Assembly: GCF_010119935.1 (NCBI RefSeq)
Contig: NZ_CP048209.1
Coordinates: 3,847,001-3,911,000 of the forward strand
Direction of reading: 5' to 3'
Source of the DNA: Paenibacillus lycopersici
Lineage (GTDB): Bacteria > Bacillota > Bacilli > Paenibacillales > Paenibacillaceae
Length of the DNA: 64,000 bases
Shown piece by piece: positions 34,400 to 43,237 of this stretch (position 1 is the first letter of the stretch; each line of letters starts with the position of its first letter). The notes beneath the pieces were generated by a model that worked only from the letters and a program-made list of their open reading frames with translations, was not told the DNA's origin and made no database searches. The position numbers were made by a program, and so were the translations under genes.

Positions 34400-34448
34400 G
34401 TTAGTTACTCATGTAACTAACTATATAAGTAATGCGGTATATTGTCAA
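34400..34448 (-). promoter_or_regulatory. Promoter and operator of the ytrA-type operon
   Basis: Minus strand: TTGACA (34443-34448), 17 bases, TATAGT (34420-34425). Directly overlapping and following the -10, GTTAGTTAC and GTAACTAAC form a perfect 9-bp inverted repeat with a 4-base centre (34400-34421). A protein bound there would block transcription. Confidence 0.85.
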
Positions 34449-34649
34449 CCGCTGCGCGCAAACTTCCGCATCCGCCCCTGTATTCCCGCCGGAATACGTC
34501 CCCCTGATGCTGGCGTGCCAAGGCCGGAACGCGATTGCTGCAATATTCCGTCAAGAGATGTGCCTGCCCGCTTCTTCAGTTATAATGTTGCTGTGACTTG
34601 CCTGAGCAAGCGCTCTAATCGTCATCCTATATAAACGGAGGGATATCGT

Positions 34650-35417
34650 ATGAAATTAAACGTTCTGACATTCAATTTGCGCGTTCACGTACTCGGCGAC
34701 GGAGATAACGCATGGCCCAACCGCGTAACCGGCGCGGCCGACGCGATCCGGCAATCGGATGCGGATATCGTCTGCACGCAGGAAGGCACGGCCGCTATGC
34801 TGCGGGATTTGCAGAAGCAGCTTCCCGATTACCGTTGGATCGGTGCTAGCCGCAGCGGCGAAACGGAAGACGAATACTGTGCGATTTTCTACAAACACGC
34901 GACGATCGCGCCGGCGGAGAGCGGCAATTTCAGCCTGTCGGAGCAGCCGGAGCAGCTGGGCGCCATGAGCTGGAACACGGCCTGTCCGCGTATGTGCACA
35001 TGGGGCAGGTTTGTCGGCAAGGACGGAGCGGCATGGCTCGTCTACAATACCCACCTCGATCATATGAGCGAGGAAGCGCGGGACAACGGCATACAGCTGG
35101 TGCTTGACCGAATGAAAGCCAATGCGGAGCAAGGCTCCGTTCCGCTCGTGCTCGCCGGCGACTTCAACAGCGAGCCGGACAGCAATGCCGTCAAGCTCGT
35201 CGGGCAAGCGGGCTACCATTCCGCGTACGACGTCATCGCAGAGCCGCACGGACGCACCTATCACGACTTCGAAGGCGGCGAATCGGGCAATCCGATCGAC
35301 TATCTCTTCGTCTCGCCGAACGCCCGGATCGCGAGCGCCCGCGTCGACCGCGAACAATACAACGGCCGCTATCCGTCCGACCACTACCCGCTCCAGGCGA
35401 TCGTCGTCAAGGAGTAA
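34650..35417 (+). CDS. Endonuclease/exonuclease/phosphatase family hydrolase
   Basis: A 255-residue metal-dependent phosphodiesterase-fold enzyme. Family motifs: LTFNLRV near the start, the metal ligand Glu in VCTQEGTAAML, NTHLDHMSEEAR, VLAGDFNSEPDSNAV and the terminal PSDHYPLQAIV. There is no signal peptide. GGAGGG precedes the ATG and a TATAAT hexamer lies at 34581. Members hydrolyse phosphodiesters ranging from DNA to sphingomyelin and inositol phosphates; no residue here decides which. Confidence 0.88.
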   Translation: MKLNVLTFNLRVHVLGDGDNAWPNRVTGAADAIRQSDADIVCTQEGTAAMLRDLQKQLPDYRWIGASRSGETEDEYCAIFYKHATIAPAESGNFSLSEQPEQLGAMSWNTACPRMCTWGRFVGKDGAAWLVYNTHLDHMSEEARDNGIQLVLDRMKANAEQGSVPLVLAGDFNSEPDSNAVKLVGQAGYHSAYDVIAEPHGRTYHDFEGGESGNPIDYLFVSPNARIASARVDREQYNGRYPSDHYPLQAIVVKE

Positions 35418-35520
35418 GCTTGTAACGTGCGACCAGGCTTTTCCTTAGATCAGGCTTTCCGTGCGGTTAGGCTTTCCGAATCGATCGGGAGAACCGGAGA
35501 ACGCATGTTCTTTTCCAACA

Positions 35521-35549
35521 TTTACATTGAAACGCCTCTGTTCTAAAAT
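35521..35549 (+). promoter_or_regulatory. Promoter of xerS
   Basis: TTTACA (35521-35526), 17 bases, TAAAAT (35544-35549), 25 bases before the start codon. Confidence 0.6.
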
Positions 35550-35573
35550 GGACTACACGGAGGTGGCAACGCG

Positions 35574-36656
35574 ATGAACATTCTCAAGGTGAAGGACCGG
35601 CAGGAGCTGGATCGGAGAATCCCGGCGATGCCCTGGTATATCGAGAAATTCATTAACTATAAGCTGCCCGATCTGTCGCCGTCCTCTCTGCTGGAGTATG
35701 TAAGGGACTACGATGCCTTCCTGTCCTGGCTGCTCGCCGAAGGGCTGGCTGAAGGCCCGACGATCCGCGACGTGAAATTGGACGAACTGGAGAAGCTGCA
35801 TATGGACAGCATCGACTCGTTCCGCATGTTTCTCGCCACCAGGCCCGCGCATAGCAACAGCCGCGCGACGATCTCGCGCAAGCTGTCGTCCCTGCGCTCG
35901 CTCTTTCATTATTTGAGCCAGATCGCGGAGGATGAGCAGTTCTACCCGCTGCTCAAGCGGAACGTGATGGCGAAGGTGTCGATCAAGCGGACGTCGAAGC
36001 CGAAGGATACGGCCGCCAAGCTCGAGGGCAAGCTGCTGCAGGAGCAGGAAATCGAGGAATTTATCCGTTATATCAACGAGGATTACGGCTTGGAGGTCGC
36101 GAGCAACAAGCAGGCGTCCTATGCCTATGCGAACAACCGGACGCGGGACACGTCGATCGTGAGCCTGATTCTGAATTCCGGTCTGCGCGTGTCCGAGCTG
36201 GTCAATATGAACGTAGACGATCTGGACTTGAAGAAGCAGCTGCTGTACGTCTACCGCAAAGGCAAGAACGACGAGACGTTCAAGACGCCCGTCTATTTCC
36301 GCCAGGACGCGCTGCGGGACTTGCAGCACTACCTGTCGCTTCGCGAATCGCAGTACAAGGCGCCCAAGCGGGAGAAAGCCCTGTTCCTCGCGCTCGCGAA
36401 CGGCAAGAACGAAGGCTCCCGGATGACGAAGCGCGCGATCCAGGAGATGGTCATCAAGTACGCCAAACGGTTCGGCAAGCCTTACTTGTCGGTACATAAG
36501 CTTCGGCACTCGTTCGCGACGGATTATTATCTCCGCAACGATCTGTACAAGACGCAGGAGCAGCTGGGCCACGCCTCCCCGGAAACGACGCAGATCTATG
36601 CGCATCTGACCGATAAGACGATGGCGGAAGCGATCGATCGGCCGAAGGAAGCGTGA
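35574..36656 (+). CDS. xerS: Tyrosine recombinase XerS
   Basis: A 360-residue site-specific recombinase. The N-terminal SAM-like core-binding domain (about 20-125) is followed by the catalytic domain with Arg205 (SGLRVSELV), His308 and Arg311 (VHKLRHSFATDYYL), His333 (LGHASPETTQ) and the nucleophile Tyr342 (IYAHL). Length and the motif order match XerS, the single-protein chromosome dimer resolvase described in streptococci; in Paenibacillaceae it coexists with XerC/D-like proteins and its exact role is less clear. GGAGGTGG lies upstream of the ATG. No mobile-element genes or att repeats flank it, so it is probably not an integrase. Confidence 0.85.
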   Translation: MNILKVKDRQELDRRIPAMPWYIEKFINYKLPDLSPSSLLEYVRDYDAFLSWLLAEGLAEGPTIRDVKLDELEKLHMDSIDSFRMFLATRPAHSNSRATISRKLSSLRSLFHYLSQIAEDEQFYPLLKRNVMAKVSIKRTSKPKDTAAKLEGKLLQEQEIEEFIRYINEDYGLEVASNKQASYAYANNRTRDTSIVSLILNSGLRVSELVNMNVDDLDLKKQLLYVYRKGKNDETFKTPVYFRQDALRDLQHYLSLRESQYKAPKREKALFLALANGKNEGSRMTKRAIQEMVIKYAKRFGKPYLSVHKLRHSFATDYYLRNDLYKTQEQLGHASPETTQIYAHLTDKTMAEAIDRPKEA

Positions 36657-36725
36657 GGAAAGGCTGAATGGCTTGAAGGCTGCTTGGGGAGTCGTCGTCG
36701 TCGGCATGTTGCCGTCAAGCTTGTT

Positions 36726-36767
36726 GAATGCAATTGAATGAATGCGATTGAACGAATGCAATGAAAT
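36726..36767. repeat. 14-bp tandem repeat, three copies
   Basis: GAATGCAATTGAAT, GAATGCGATTGAAC, GAATGCAATGAAAT in a row, between xerS and the shared terminator. Confidence 0.75.
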
Positions 36768-36770
36768 GAA

Positions 36771-36815
36771 GAAAGGGATGACCTTGGCCGCTGCGGCTTC
36801 GGGTCATCCCTTTCT
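36771..36815. terminator. Bidirectional terminator between xerS and the ABC operon
   Basis: AAAGGGATGACC and GGGTCATCCCTTT pair around a 17-base loop, with A-rich sequence on the left and TTTCTC on the right, suiting the convergent genes on both sides. Confidence 0.75.
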
Positions 36816-36841
36816 CGCTTTCATTCCCTTATTCGCCTCCC

Positions 36842-37705
36842 TTACTCATCGCGCGCAACGGTGCTCAACACCGCTTGCAGCTCGGCGTGAACGATCGCAT
36901 TCGACGCAATCAGCGTATTGTCGCTCAGGGCGTAAGGGCGTCCGTCGCGATTGGTCACCTGCCCGCCCGCTTCTAGAACGATGACGATTCCGGCGGCTGC
37001 ATCCCACGGATACAGCCCGTCATGCCAGAATCCCGTCAGCCTGCCGGCGGCCACCAGGCATAGATCAAGACTGGCCGAGCCGAAGATCCGAATGTCGCGG
37101 GCCGTTCCCGCCATCCGCCCGATCTGCTTCGCCGCGCAGGAACCGGGATGCCAGTCCTTCGCCTGAAATCCTGTCCCGAGCAAGGCATCGCCGAGCCCCC
37201 GCTCTTGTCCGACCGCCAGCTTCTCCCCGTTCCGATAAGCCCCGCCGCCCCTCATGGCGGTATAGAGATCGCCGGTGAGCGGATTGTGCACGACGCCGCA
37301 GACCGGTACGCCGTTCTTGACGATGCCGATCGAAATCGCGAAATGACCGACCGCGTGAATGTAATTCGTCGTGCCGTCGATCGGATCGACGATCCAACCG
37401 TAGCCTTCCCGGGGCTGCAGCATGCGCTGCCAAGCATCGCCTTCGGCGCCGTCCGTCTCCTCCGAATAAATCCAATGTTCGGGATAATCGTCCCGGATCA
37501 GCCGGCATATCAACGATTCGCTCATGACGTCCACGGCCGTCACCAGATCGGATTTGTTCATTTTCTCCTGAATGCGAAGCGGCGAGTTCATCCGGTCGGC
37601 GACTAAGGCGCCCGCCTCCCTGGCGTATCGCTCGGCGTTCTTCAGCATCGTTAATTCATAAGCCGCTTGCGCCTCCATGGCATTCGCTCCCATCCGATAA
37701 GTCAT
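36842..37705 (-). CDS. Inositol-monophosphatase-family phosphatase
   Basis: A 287-residue lithium-sensitive-type phosphatase that removes phosphate from inositol or a sugar phosphate using magnesium. Metal-site motifs are present: the Glu pair around YSEETDGAEGDAW, WIVDPIDGTTNYIHA, and WDAAAGIVIVLEAGG. The start at 37705 is supported because its ATG overlaps the stop of the preceding gene as ATGA and GGGAG lies upstream; an alternative ATG at 37678 also has GGGAG. It is the last gene of the ABC uptake operon, which suggests that the imported compound or a product is a phosphate ester (inference). Confidence 0.9.
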   Translation of the reverse strand: MTYRMGANAMEAQAAYELTMLKNAERYAREAGALVADRMNSPLRIQEKMNKSDLVTAVDVMSESLICRLIRDDYPEHWIYSEETDGAEGDAWQRMLQPREGYGWIVDPIDGTTNYIHAVGHFAISIGIVKNGVPVCGVVHNPLTGDLYTAMRGGGAYRNGEKLAVGQERGLGDALLGTGFQAKDWHPGSCAAKQIGRMAGTARDIRIFGSASLDLCLVAAGRLTGFWHDGLYPWDAAAGIVIVLEAGGQVTNRDGRPYALSDNTLIASNAIVHAELQAVLSTVARDE

Positions 37706-38655
37706 TTTCCTATACTCCCGCAATCGGCGTGCCGATTCAGTCGATACACCCATCCGTACGCCGAAGCGGACGTAAGCTGAAATTCGATACCCGTCAGCCG
37801 CTTCAACCGCTCCCATTCGGCCGCATATGGCGCCGAACGAGCCGAATCGATCGGAATAACGCCATACGCCGGCCGAATCCAGCCCAAAATGCGCTCATTG
37901 CAGCCATCCGGCAGCCCGTGATGGGCAGCCTTCCATACCTCGCATGCCAGATCGCGCCTGCCTGCGAGCCGCTCCCAGCCCGGCTCCAGTTGATCCCCGC
38001 CGAATAACACGCCGGTCGCAGGAGCATCGCCGCAGCTGAGCCGGTACACGGAGCTGTCGTGGTTGGACGCTTCGAAGAACCGCTCGAGCAGCTCGCTCTC
38101 GGCCTGCTCCGCCTTGGCCAGCTCGGGCAGCAGCTGCCGCGCGGGAAGCGGGTCGCCGCGCCATGGGTATTCGTGAGCGAAGCGGATCCCGCTTTCCTCC
38201 CATACGACTTCGCTGCCTTCGCGGTCATACCGTTCGCGCCATACGATGATCGTCCCCCGCGCCAGCAGCCGGTCGATCATCGTCAAGTAGGCAGCGAGCA
38301 TGCGGTGCATGCTTGCCGCCAGCGGCGTGAGCGCCGTCGCCGGGTTAGCCGGCGGGAGCCGAAACGGTTCGTACGGCAGCAGCGCGCGCTTCACCCGTAT
38401 CTCTTCCCGCTCCGCCACAGCGAGCAGGCCGTTCAAATGATCTTCGTGCAGATGCGTCAGCACCATCCATTCGACCTCGGCGTAGCCGTGCCGGTTCAGC
38501 CAATGAAGCGGATGGTCGCGGTCCGGCAGCGCTTCGCCTGCCCCATGCTCGTCGCCGCCGTCGATCAGCGTCACGCCTCCGGACGGCATCCGGACGACAT
38601 GCGCATCGCCCCAGCCGACGTTCAGAAAATGGACCTCCGCGCCGTTCATGGTCAT
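37702..38655 (-). CDS. MBL-fold metallohydrolase, ComEC-like domain
   Basis: A 317-residue metallo-beta-lactamase-fold protein. It opens with VHFLNVGWGDAHVVRMP and LIDGGD, and the metal site is THLHEDHLNGL (His68, His70, Asp72, His73), the form seen in the soluble hydrolase domain of ComEC/Rec2 relatives. There is no membrane segment, so it acts alone in the cytoplasm. It lies five bases after the ATPase gene and overlaps the phosphatase gene, so it belongs to the uptake operon. A phosphodiesterase role on the imported compound would fit, but is inference. Confidence 0.85.
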   Translation of the reverse strand: MTMNGAEVHFLNVGWGDAHVVRMPSGGVTLIDGGDEHGAGEALPDRDHPLHWLNRHGYAEVEWMVLTHLHEDHLNGLLAVAEREEIRVKRALLPYEPFRLPPANPATALTPLAASMHRMLAAYLTMIDRLLARGTIIVWRERYDREGSEVVWEESGIRFAHEYPWRGDPLPARQLLPELAKAEQAESELLERFFEASNHDSSVYRLSCGDAPATGVLFGGDQLEPGWERLAGRRDLACEVWKAAHHGLPDGCNERILGWIRPAYGVIPIDSARSAPYAAEWERLKRLTGIEFQLTSASAYGWVYRLNRHADCGSIGK

Positions 38656-38660
38656 GCGGT

Positions 38661-39818
38661 TTACTCCTCCCTGTTCGGTCGTATGGATTGGCCGAAGCCT
38701 GCGGCGTCGCCTTCGTAAGGCAGTACATGAATCGCCCGTTTATCCACCGACAGTTGAATGCGCGCTTCCAATCCGACGCCGTTCTCCGGACCCGTACCCG
38801 GACAATCCACGATCCATTCGGCATGGTCGTCCGCTACCCAATACCGGATTGAACGCCCATGGAAGCTGACGCGCCGAACGAAGCCGCTCCAGGCGTTGTC
38901 GCCGTGGAACGAAGCATCGCGGATGGCGATATTTTCCGGCCGGATGACCATCGTCACCCGGTCGCCTTCGGCGAACCGGGCGCTATCGCGGACGGCCCGC
39001 ATGAGGCCGATGCCGCTCGCGATGATAAGCTCGCCGCCTTCTACAGCTTGCACGACGCCGTCCGCGAAGTTGGCCGCGCCGACGAAGCCTGCCGTGAATG
39101 CGGAAGCGGGCCGGTGATAGATCTCCCGCGGCGTGCCCGTCTGCACGATCCGGCCTTGGTCGAATACCGCTACCTGATCGGATATCGACAGCGCCTCGTC
39201 TTGATCGTGCGTGACGAAGATCGCCGTGAATCCGAGCCGCTGCTGCAGCAGGCGCAGCTCGTCCCTGACCTCGACGCGCATCTTCGCGTCGAGGTTGCTG
39301 AGCGGCTCGTCCATGAGGATCACCCGGCTGCCCGTGACGAGCGCGCGCGCGAAAGCGACGCGCTGCTGCTGGCCGCCGCTCAAGGCGCGCGGGTACCGGT
39401 GCTGCAGCCCGTGCAGGCCGAACATATCCGCCATGGCCGCGATTTTCTGCTGTACGTCGCGCCGCGGCAGCTTCCGCAGCTTGAGCCCGTAGGCGATGTT
39501 GTCTTCCACCGTCATATGCGGAAACAACGCGTAATCCTGGAAGACGAGCGGCGTGTCCCGCTTGAAGGCCGGCAGCCCGTTCATCCGTTTGCCGCCGATG
39601 CGGATCTGGCCGGCATCCGGCTCGAAGAAACCGGCGATCAGCTTCATCAACGTCGTTTTGCCGCAGCCGCTCGGTCCGAGCAGCGTCGTGAACGAGCCTT
39701 CCGGTACGCCGAGCGACACATTCTTGATCGCTTCGAAATCGCCGAAGCGTTTGGATACGTTCGTAATTTCAATCATCGGTTCGTTCATTGGTTCATGCAT
39801 CGTTTCGTTGACTGGCAT
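38661..39818 (-). CDS. ABC importer ATP-binding protein (FbpC/AfuC/PotA type)
   Basis: A 385-residue ATPase: Walker A LLGPSGCGKTTLMKLIAGF, signature ALSGGQQQRVAFARAL, Walker B VILMDEPLSNLDAKM, switch THDQDEAL, and a C-terminal TOBE domain from about 280. It should power the fused permease encoded upstream. The start at 39818 has GGAGGG; 40 further in-frame codons upstream overlap the permease gene and lack family sequence. The first residues (PVNETMHEPMNEPM) are a short repeat. Similarity is to the ferric iron, spermidine and hexose-phosphate ATPases. Confidence 0.92.
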   Translation of the reverse strand: MPVNETMHEPMNEPMIEITNVSKRFGDFEAIKNVSLGVPEGSFTTLLGPSGCGKTTLMKLIAGFFEPDAGQIRIGGKRMNGLPAFKRDTPLVFQDYALFPHMTVEDNIAYGLKLRKLPRRDVQQKIAAMADMFGLHGLQHRYPRALSGGQQQRVAFARALVTGSRVILMDEPLSNLDAKMRVEVRDELRLLQQRLGFTAIFVTHDQDEALSISDQVAVFDQGRIVQTGTPREIYHRPASAFTAGFVGAANFADGVVQAVEGGELIIASGIGLMRAVRDSARFAEGDRVTMVIRPENIAIRDASFHGDNAWSGFVRRVSFHGRSIRYWVADDHAEWIVDCPGTGPENGVGLEARIQLSVDKRAIHVLPYEGDAAGFGQSIRPNREE

Positions 39819-39829
39819 ATGGCCCTCCG

Positions 39830-41491
39830 TTACAGTTGGATCGGATTTGCCTGTTTCTTCATGAGCAGCCGCGCGGCCGCCAGGACGGCGAACGCCAGGA
39901 CGATCAGTCCGGCCGTCAATGCCGAAGCGCTGCCCCATTGCCCGTTCTGGACAAGGCCAAGAATGGAGACCGTGCCGACCGACGTTCGGGCGGAATAGAT
40001 AAAGACGACAACGCTCAGACAGGTGACGGAGCGCAGAAACGAGACGGTCACGGCCGAGAGGAACGGCCCCCGAAGCAGCGGAAGCAGGATCCGCGCGAAC
40101 GTTCGCGGCCGATTCGCGCCGAGATTGAGCGAGGCTTCCTCCAGCGATCCGCTGATCTGCGCGAGTCCGGCCAGAATGGCGCTGTAGCAGGTCGGCAAAT
40201 TCCAGAACATCAGCGCCAGGATCATAATCGCCGGCGTTCCCGACAGCAGCAGCGGCTTCTCGTTGAAGGCGACGGCGAAGCCGAGCCCCAGGAATATGCC
40301 GGGTACCGCGCCCGGCAGGATGGCAAGCGCGTCCAGCAGCCGGTACATCCGCGTTCGTCTCCGCTGTACGATGAACGCGAGCGGAAGCGAGAACAGCGCC
40401 GCGGCCAGCGACGAGACGAGCGCGAATTCGAGACTGTTGGTCATCTCCCTGCTTTTGGAGAAGATGTAGTGGACGTTCTTCAGCGTGAACGACCAGTCAT
40501 ATCCCCATGTCTTCGCGAACGCGCCGTAGAACAGCACGCCGTATATCGCGATGACTAGCGCCGTCACGAGCATGCAGCCCGCGAACAGCGTCCATTTGAC
40601 CGCGGCGGGAAGGGCAAACGCATATGAATTCGAAGCTTTGCCCGTTACGGTCACATAGGAGCGTCGTCCGACCCACGCGCGGTTCAGGACGAACAATGCC
40701 AGCGCCGGAACGAGCAGCGCGGTCGACAGGACGGAAGCCGAAGGCAGATCGTACATCCCCGACATCTGCATGTACGCCTCGGTCGGCAGCACGTGAAAAT
40801 TGCCCGCGATGATGATCGGATTGCCGAAATCGGCCAGCACGTTCATCGCCGCGATCAGCGCGCCGCCCGCCAGTCCCGGCCTGCACAGCGGCAAATAGAC
40901 ATGCCTGAACACCTGCCAATGCGAAGCGCCTAGGTTGTAGGCGGCATTCTCGAGCTCCGGCGAGATGGACGCCATCACGCCATGAATGACGGCATAAGCG
41001 TACGGAAAGAACGTAATCGTCTGCACGAGCCATAGCCCATGCCAGCCGTAGATATCGAAATGGACGTGAAGCACGTATTTGGAAATAATGCCTTGCCCGC
41101 CGAACAGCAAAATATACGACAGCGCGACAATGAACGGCGGCGATACGATCGGCAGCAGCGCGATCGAAGCGAACAGCTTGCGGAACGGAACCTGCGCTCT
41201 TGCGACCGCATAGGCGAACAAGAACGCGATCAAGGTGCACGAGACCGTCGAGACGGCCGTCATGAACAAGCTGTTGAGCGCGGCATGATACCAGCTCGAA
41301 TAGGTGAATAATTTGCGGTAATCGTCCAAGCGGGAATATCCGGCGACCTTGATGAGCGGCCAGACGACGAACAGGCACGTCACCAGGATCATCGCGGCGG
41401 AGCCGAGCGCCGGCAACGGATTTCGCCTCGTTCGCTTCATGTCCCCCGCGCCCGGTTTCGGTTTGACGGCAGTCGAGAGCAAAGCGTTCAC
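39830..41491 (-). CDS. ABC importer permease with two fused domains (FbpB/AfuB type)
   Basis: A 553-residue membrane protein with two BPD_transp_1 halves of about six helices each, the arrangement of iron(III) and hexose-phosphate importers. EAA-type loops are visible in each half (ELENAAYNLGASHWQVFRHV and SLEEASLNLGANRPRTFARI). The start is uncertain: GTG at 41491 has AAAGG too close, ATG at 41440 has GGGG very close. It sits between the binding-protein and ATPase genes. Confidence 0.92.
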   Translation of the reverse strand: MNALLSTAVKPKPGAGDMKRTRRNPLPALGSAAMILVTCLFVVWPLIKVAGYSRLDDYRKLFTYSSWYHAALNSLFMTAVSTVSCTLIAFLFAYAVARAQVPFRKLFASIALLPIVSPPFIVALSYILLFGGQGIISKYVLHVHFDIYGWHGLWLVQTITFFPYAYAVIHGVMASISPELENAAYNLGASHWQVFRHVYLPLCRPGLAGGALIAAMNVLADFGNPIIIAGNFHVLPTEAYMQMSGMYDLPSASVLSTALLVPALALFVLNRAWVGRRSYVTVTGKASNSYAFALPAAVKWTLFAGCMLVTALVIAIYGVLFYGAFAKTWGYDWSFTLKNVHYIFSKSREMTNSLEFALVSSLAAALFSLPLAFIVQRRRTRMYRLLDALAILPGAVPGIFLGLGFAVAFNEKPLLLSGTPAIMILALMFWNLPTCYSAILAGLAQISGSLEEASLNLGANRPRTFARILLPLLRGPFLSAVTVSFLRSVTCLSVVVFIYSARTSVGTVSILGLVQNGQWGSASALTAGLIVLAFAVLAAARLLMKKQANPIQL

Positions 41492-41577
41492 CCTTTCGGT
41501 TCAAGGCGCGCACCTCCACCCTGCGGATCGAACCCGCAGAGAGGAGGCGGCGGCTGAAGAATGCGTACTCGTTAAGC

Positions 41578-42765
41578 TTATTTGCCGATCATGTCGGTGA
41601 ATTTCTGCACGACGTCGGCTTTCATCGCCGATGCTTTGGCGCGGTCGTAATTCACCAGATCCACGTCCTCGATCTTCACCATGCCTTCGGGTGGCGCGAC
41701 GTCGCCGCGAACGGAGTAGCGGTTGGACATCTTCGTGTTCATCTCGCCGACCTTCTGCGTCAGCAGCCAGTCGACGAACGTCTTCGCGTTATCGGTATTC
41801 GCGCCGCCCTTGACGATGCCGACGCCGCCGATCTCGAATGCGGTTTGCTTCGGAATGACGACTTTGATCGGATAGCCCTGCTTCTGCGCTTTGACGATAT
41901 CATGCGCCCAAGCCATGCCGGCCAGGAACTCGCCCGTCGCCGTCAGCGTAATGCCGTCGCCGGCCGCCGGCGTATAGTGATGCACGTTCGCGTTCAGCTT
42001 CTTCAAGTAGTCCCAGCCCTTCTCGTCGCCGAGCCGGAACAATTGATCCGCCGCGAAAATATAGCCGCCGCCCGCCGTCGCCGGGTTCGACGTGATGAAT
42101 TTCCCTTTATAATTCGGATCGAGCAGATCGTCCCATGTCTGCGGCTCCTTCACGCCTTTCGGCGCCAGTTCCTTCTCGAAGCGGTCTTTGTTCAGCACGA
42201 TGCCGAGCACGCCCATGTACCAGCCCTGCCAGAAGCCTTTCGGGTCGTTGAAGCGCGCATCGATCTCCTTCGCGTTCGGCGACGTGTACGCCTCGAGCAA
42301 TCCTTGATCCGACAGGCCGTCATAGAATTCCACCGAGCCGCCGACCATGATGTCCGCCTGCGGGTTGTTCTTCTCGGCTTGGACGCGCGTGCTGGCATCG
42401 CCCGCTCCGCTCAGGCGGATGTATTCGATGTTAATGCCCGTATCGGCCTTGAACTGCTTCTGGATCTGAACGATGTCGTCCTCGTTGAGCGCGGCGTAGA
42501 CGACCAGCTTGTCGGACTTCGGCGCCGTATCGGCCGGCGCCGCGTCTGCCGCCGAATTGCCGCTTGCTGTGCCGGCGTCCGCAGCGTTCTTGCCGCCGGC
42601 CGTATTCGCGTTCGCCGCCGTTTGGCTGCTTGCGGCATTGGTCGATGCTTGCGCCGTGCTGCCGTTATTGCTGTTGTCGCTGCCGCAGCCGGACAGCATG
42701 GCCGTCAGCGCGAATGCCGATGCCAGGACGAAACCGCCCATGCGGGCGCGTGGTTTGTTGAACAT
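41578..42765 (-). CDS. ABC importer substrate-binding lipoprotein (FbpA/AfuA type)
   Basis: A 395-residue lipoprotein: signal peptide with lipobox LSGC (Cys27), an Asn/Ala/Thr-rich linker to about 80, then a type II periplasmic-binding fold with KLVVYAALNEDDIVQIQKQF, TGINIEYIRLSGAGDASTRV, NPQADIMVGGS and GGANTDNAKTFVDWLLTQK. Members bind ferric iron, 2-aminoethylphosphonate or sugar phosphates (AfuA). The paired tyrosines of iron-binding FbpA are not obvious, and the operon carries a phosphatase and has no Fur-like control, so an organophosphate ligand seems more likely. GGGAGGG precedes the ATG. Confidence 0.9.
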   Translation of the reverse strand: MFNKPRARMGGFVLASAFALTAMLSGCGSDNSNNGSTAQASTNAASSQTAANANTAGGKNAADAGTASGNSAADAAPADTAPKSDKLVVYAALNEDDIVQIQKQFKADTGINIEYIRLSGAGDASTRVQAEKNNPQADIMVGGSVEFYDGLSDQGLLEAYTSPNAKEIDARFNDPKGFWQGWYMGVLGIVLNKDRFEKELAPKGVKEPQTWDDLLDPNYKGKFITSNPATAGGGYIFAADQLFRLGDEKGWDYLKKLNANVHHYTPAAGDGITLTATGEFLAGMAWAHDIVKAQKQGYPIKVVIPKQTAFEIGGVGIVKGGANTDNAKTFVDWLLTQKVGEMNTKMSNRYSVRGDVAPPEGMVKIEDVDLVNYDRAKASAMKADVVQKFTDMIGK

Positions 42766-43058
42766 GGTTAACCCTCCCGTAAATTGAGTAGCAGATGAAG
42801 CGCATGATTATGACGCTTTTCACGCCGATGAATCCGATACATCCGTTCGGCCGTATTCGCCGTTATGGCGATTGCGCCGCGACAATGGCGAATCCCCCCA
42901 GTACGGCTCCTTAATCCACTTTCCCTCCCGAATAGCTGTCTGTACATGGTAAAGCGAAGCAGACACCGTTGTCCTATGCCGGCCTATCCGGCGGCTAGGC
43001 GCCGTTGCGGTCGTCAGATTCGCCGCGATCCATCTCCCCCGATCCCGTTTGGATAGTG
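42766..43058 (-). other. Long untranslated leader of the ABC operon
   Basis: Roughly 300 bases separate the predicted transcription start (near 43070) from the binding-protein ATG. No known riboswitch or terminator was recognised; one hairpin, AAGCG...CGCTT, lies near 42800. A 98-codon open frame within it lacks a ribosome site. Confidence 0.5.
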
Positions 43059-43107
43059 ATGCTGTCTGACACCTTGAATTATAGGCAGTCCATTTCTTGA
43101 CTGTCAA
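43059..43107 (-). promoter_or_regulatory. Consensus promoter and operator of the ABC operon
   Basis: Minus strand: TTGACA (43102-43107), 18 bases, TATAAT (43078-43083), both elements perfect. Six bases later comes TGTCAGACAGCAT (43059-43071), at the expected transcription start. The same 13-mer lies before the divergent GntR gene, so repressor binding at the start site is likely. Confidence 0.85.
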
Positions 43108-43162
43108 TCCAGGCAATGTTAAGTGTTTGTTGAGATAGTATCCAGCAATAGCAAGCTTCTTA

Positions 43163-43210
43163 TTGTGAAAATGCCGATGTCTGTGCTACACTTTAGATGT
43201 CAGACAGCAT
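43163..43210 (+). promoter_or_regulatory. Promoter and operator of the GntR/UTRA gene
   Basis: TTGTGA, 18 bases, TACACT (43186-43191), then TGTCAGACAGCAT at 43198-43210, identical to the reverse complement of the plus-strand sequence at 43059-43071. Its core TGTCAGACA is a near-palindrome of the kind bound by HutC-type regulators. Confidence 0.75.
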
Positions 43211-43237
43211 ATGTCGCCAAGGAGGAACAACGGAAAG

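Noticed and set aside
35574-36656. Integrase of a mobile element
   Set aside because: No attachment-site repeats, tRNA gene or phage/ICE genes nearby; sequence and length fit the housekeeping XerS group.
39830-42765. Ferric iron transporter as the definite identity
   Set aside because: The family also contains phosphonate and hexose-phosphate importers, no Fur box was seen, and the phosphatase and UTRA regulator point elsewhere.
42820-43116. 98-codon minus-strand frame in the ABC operon leader
   Set aside because: It starts upstream of the predicted transcription start and has no ribosome site.
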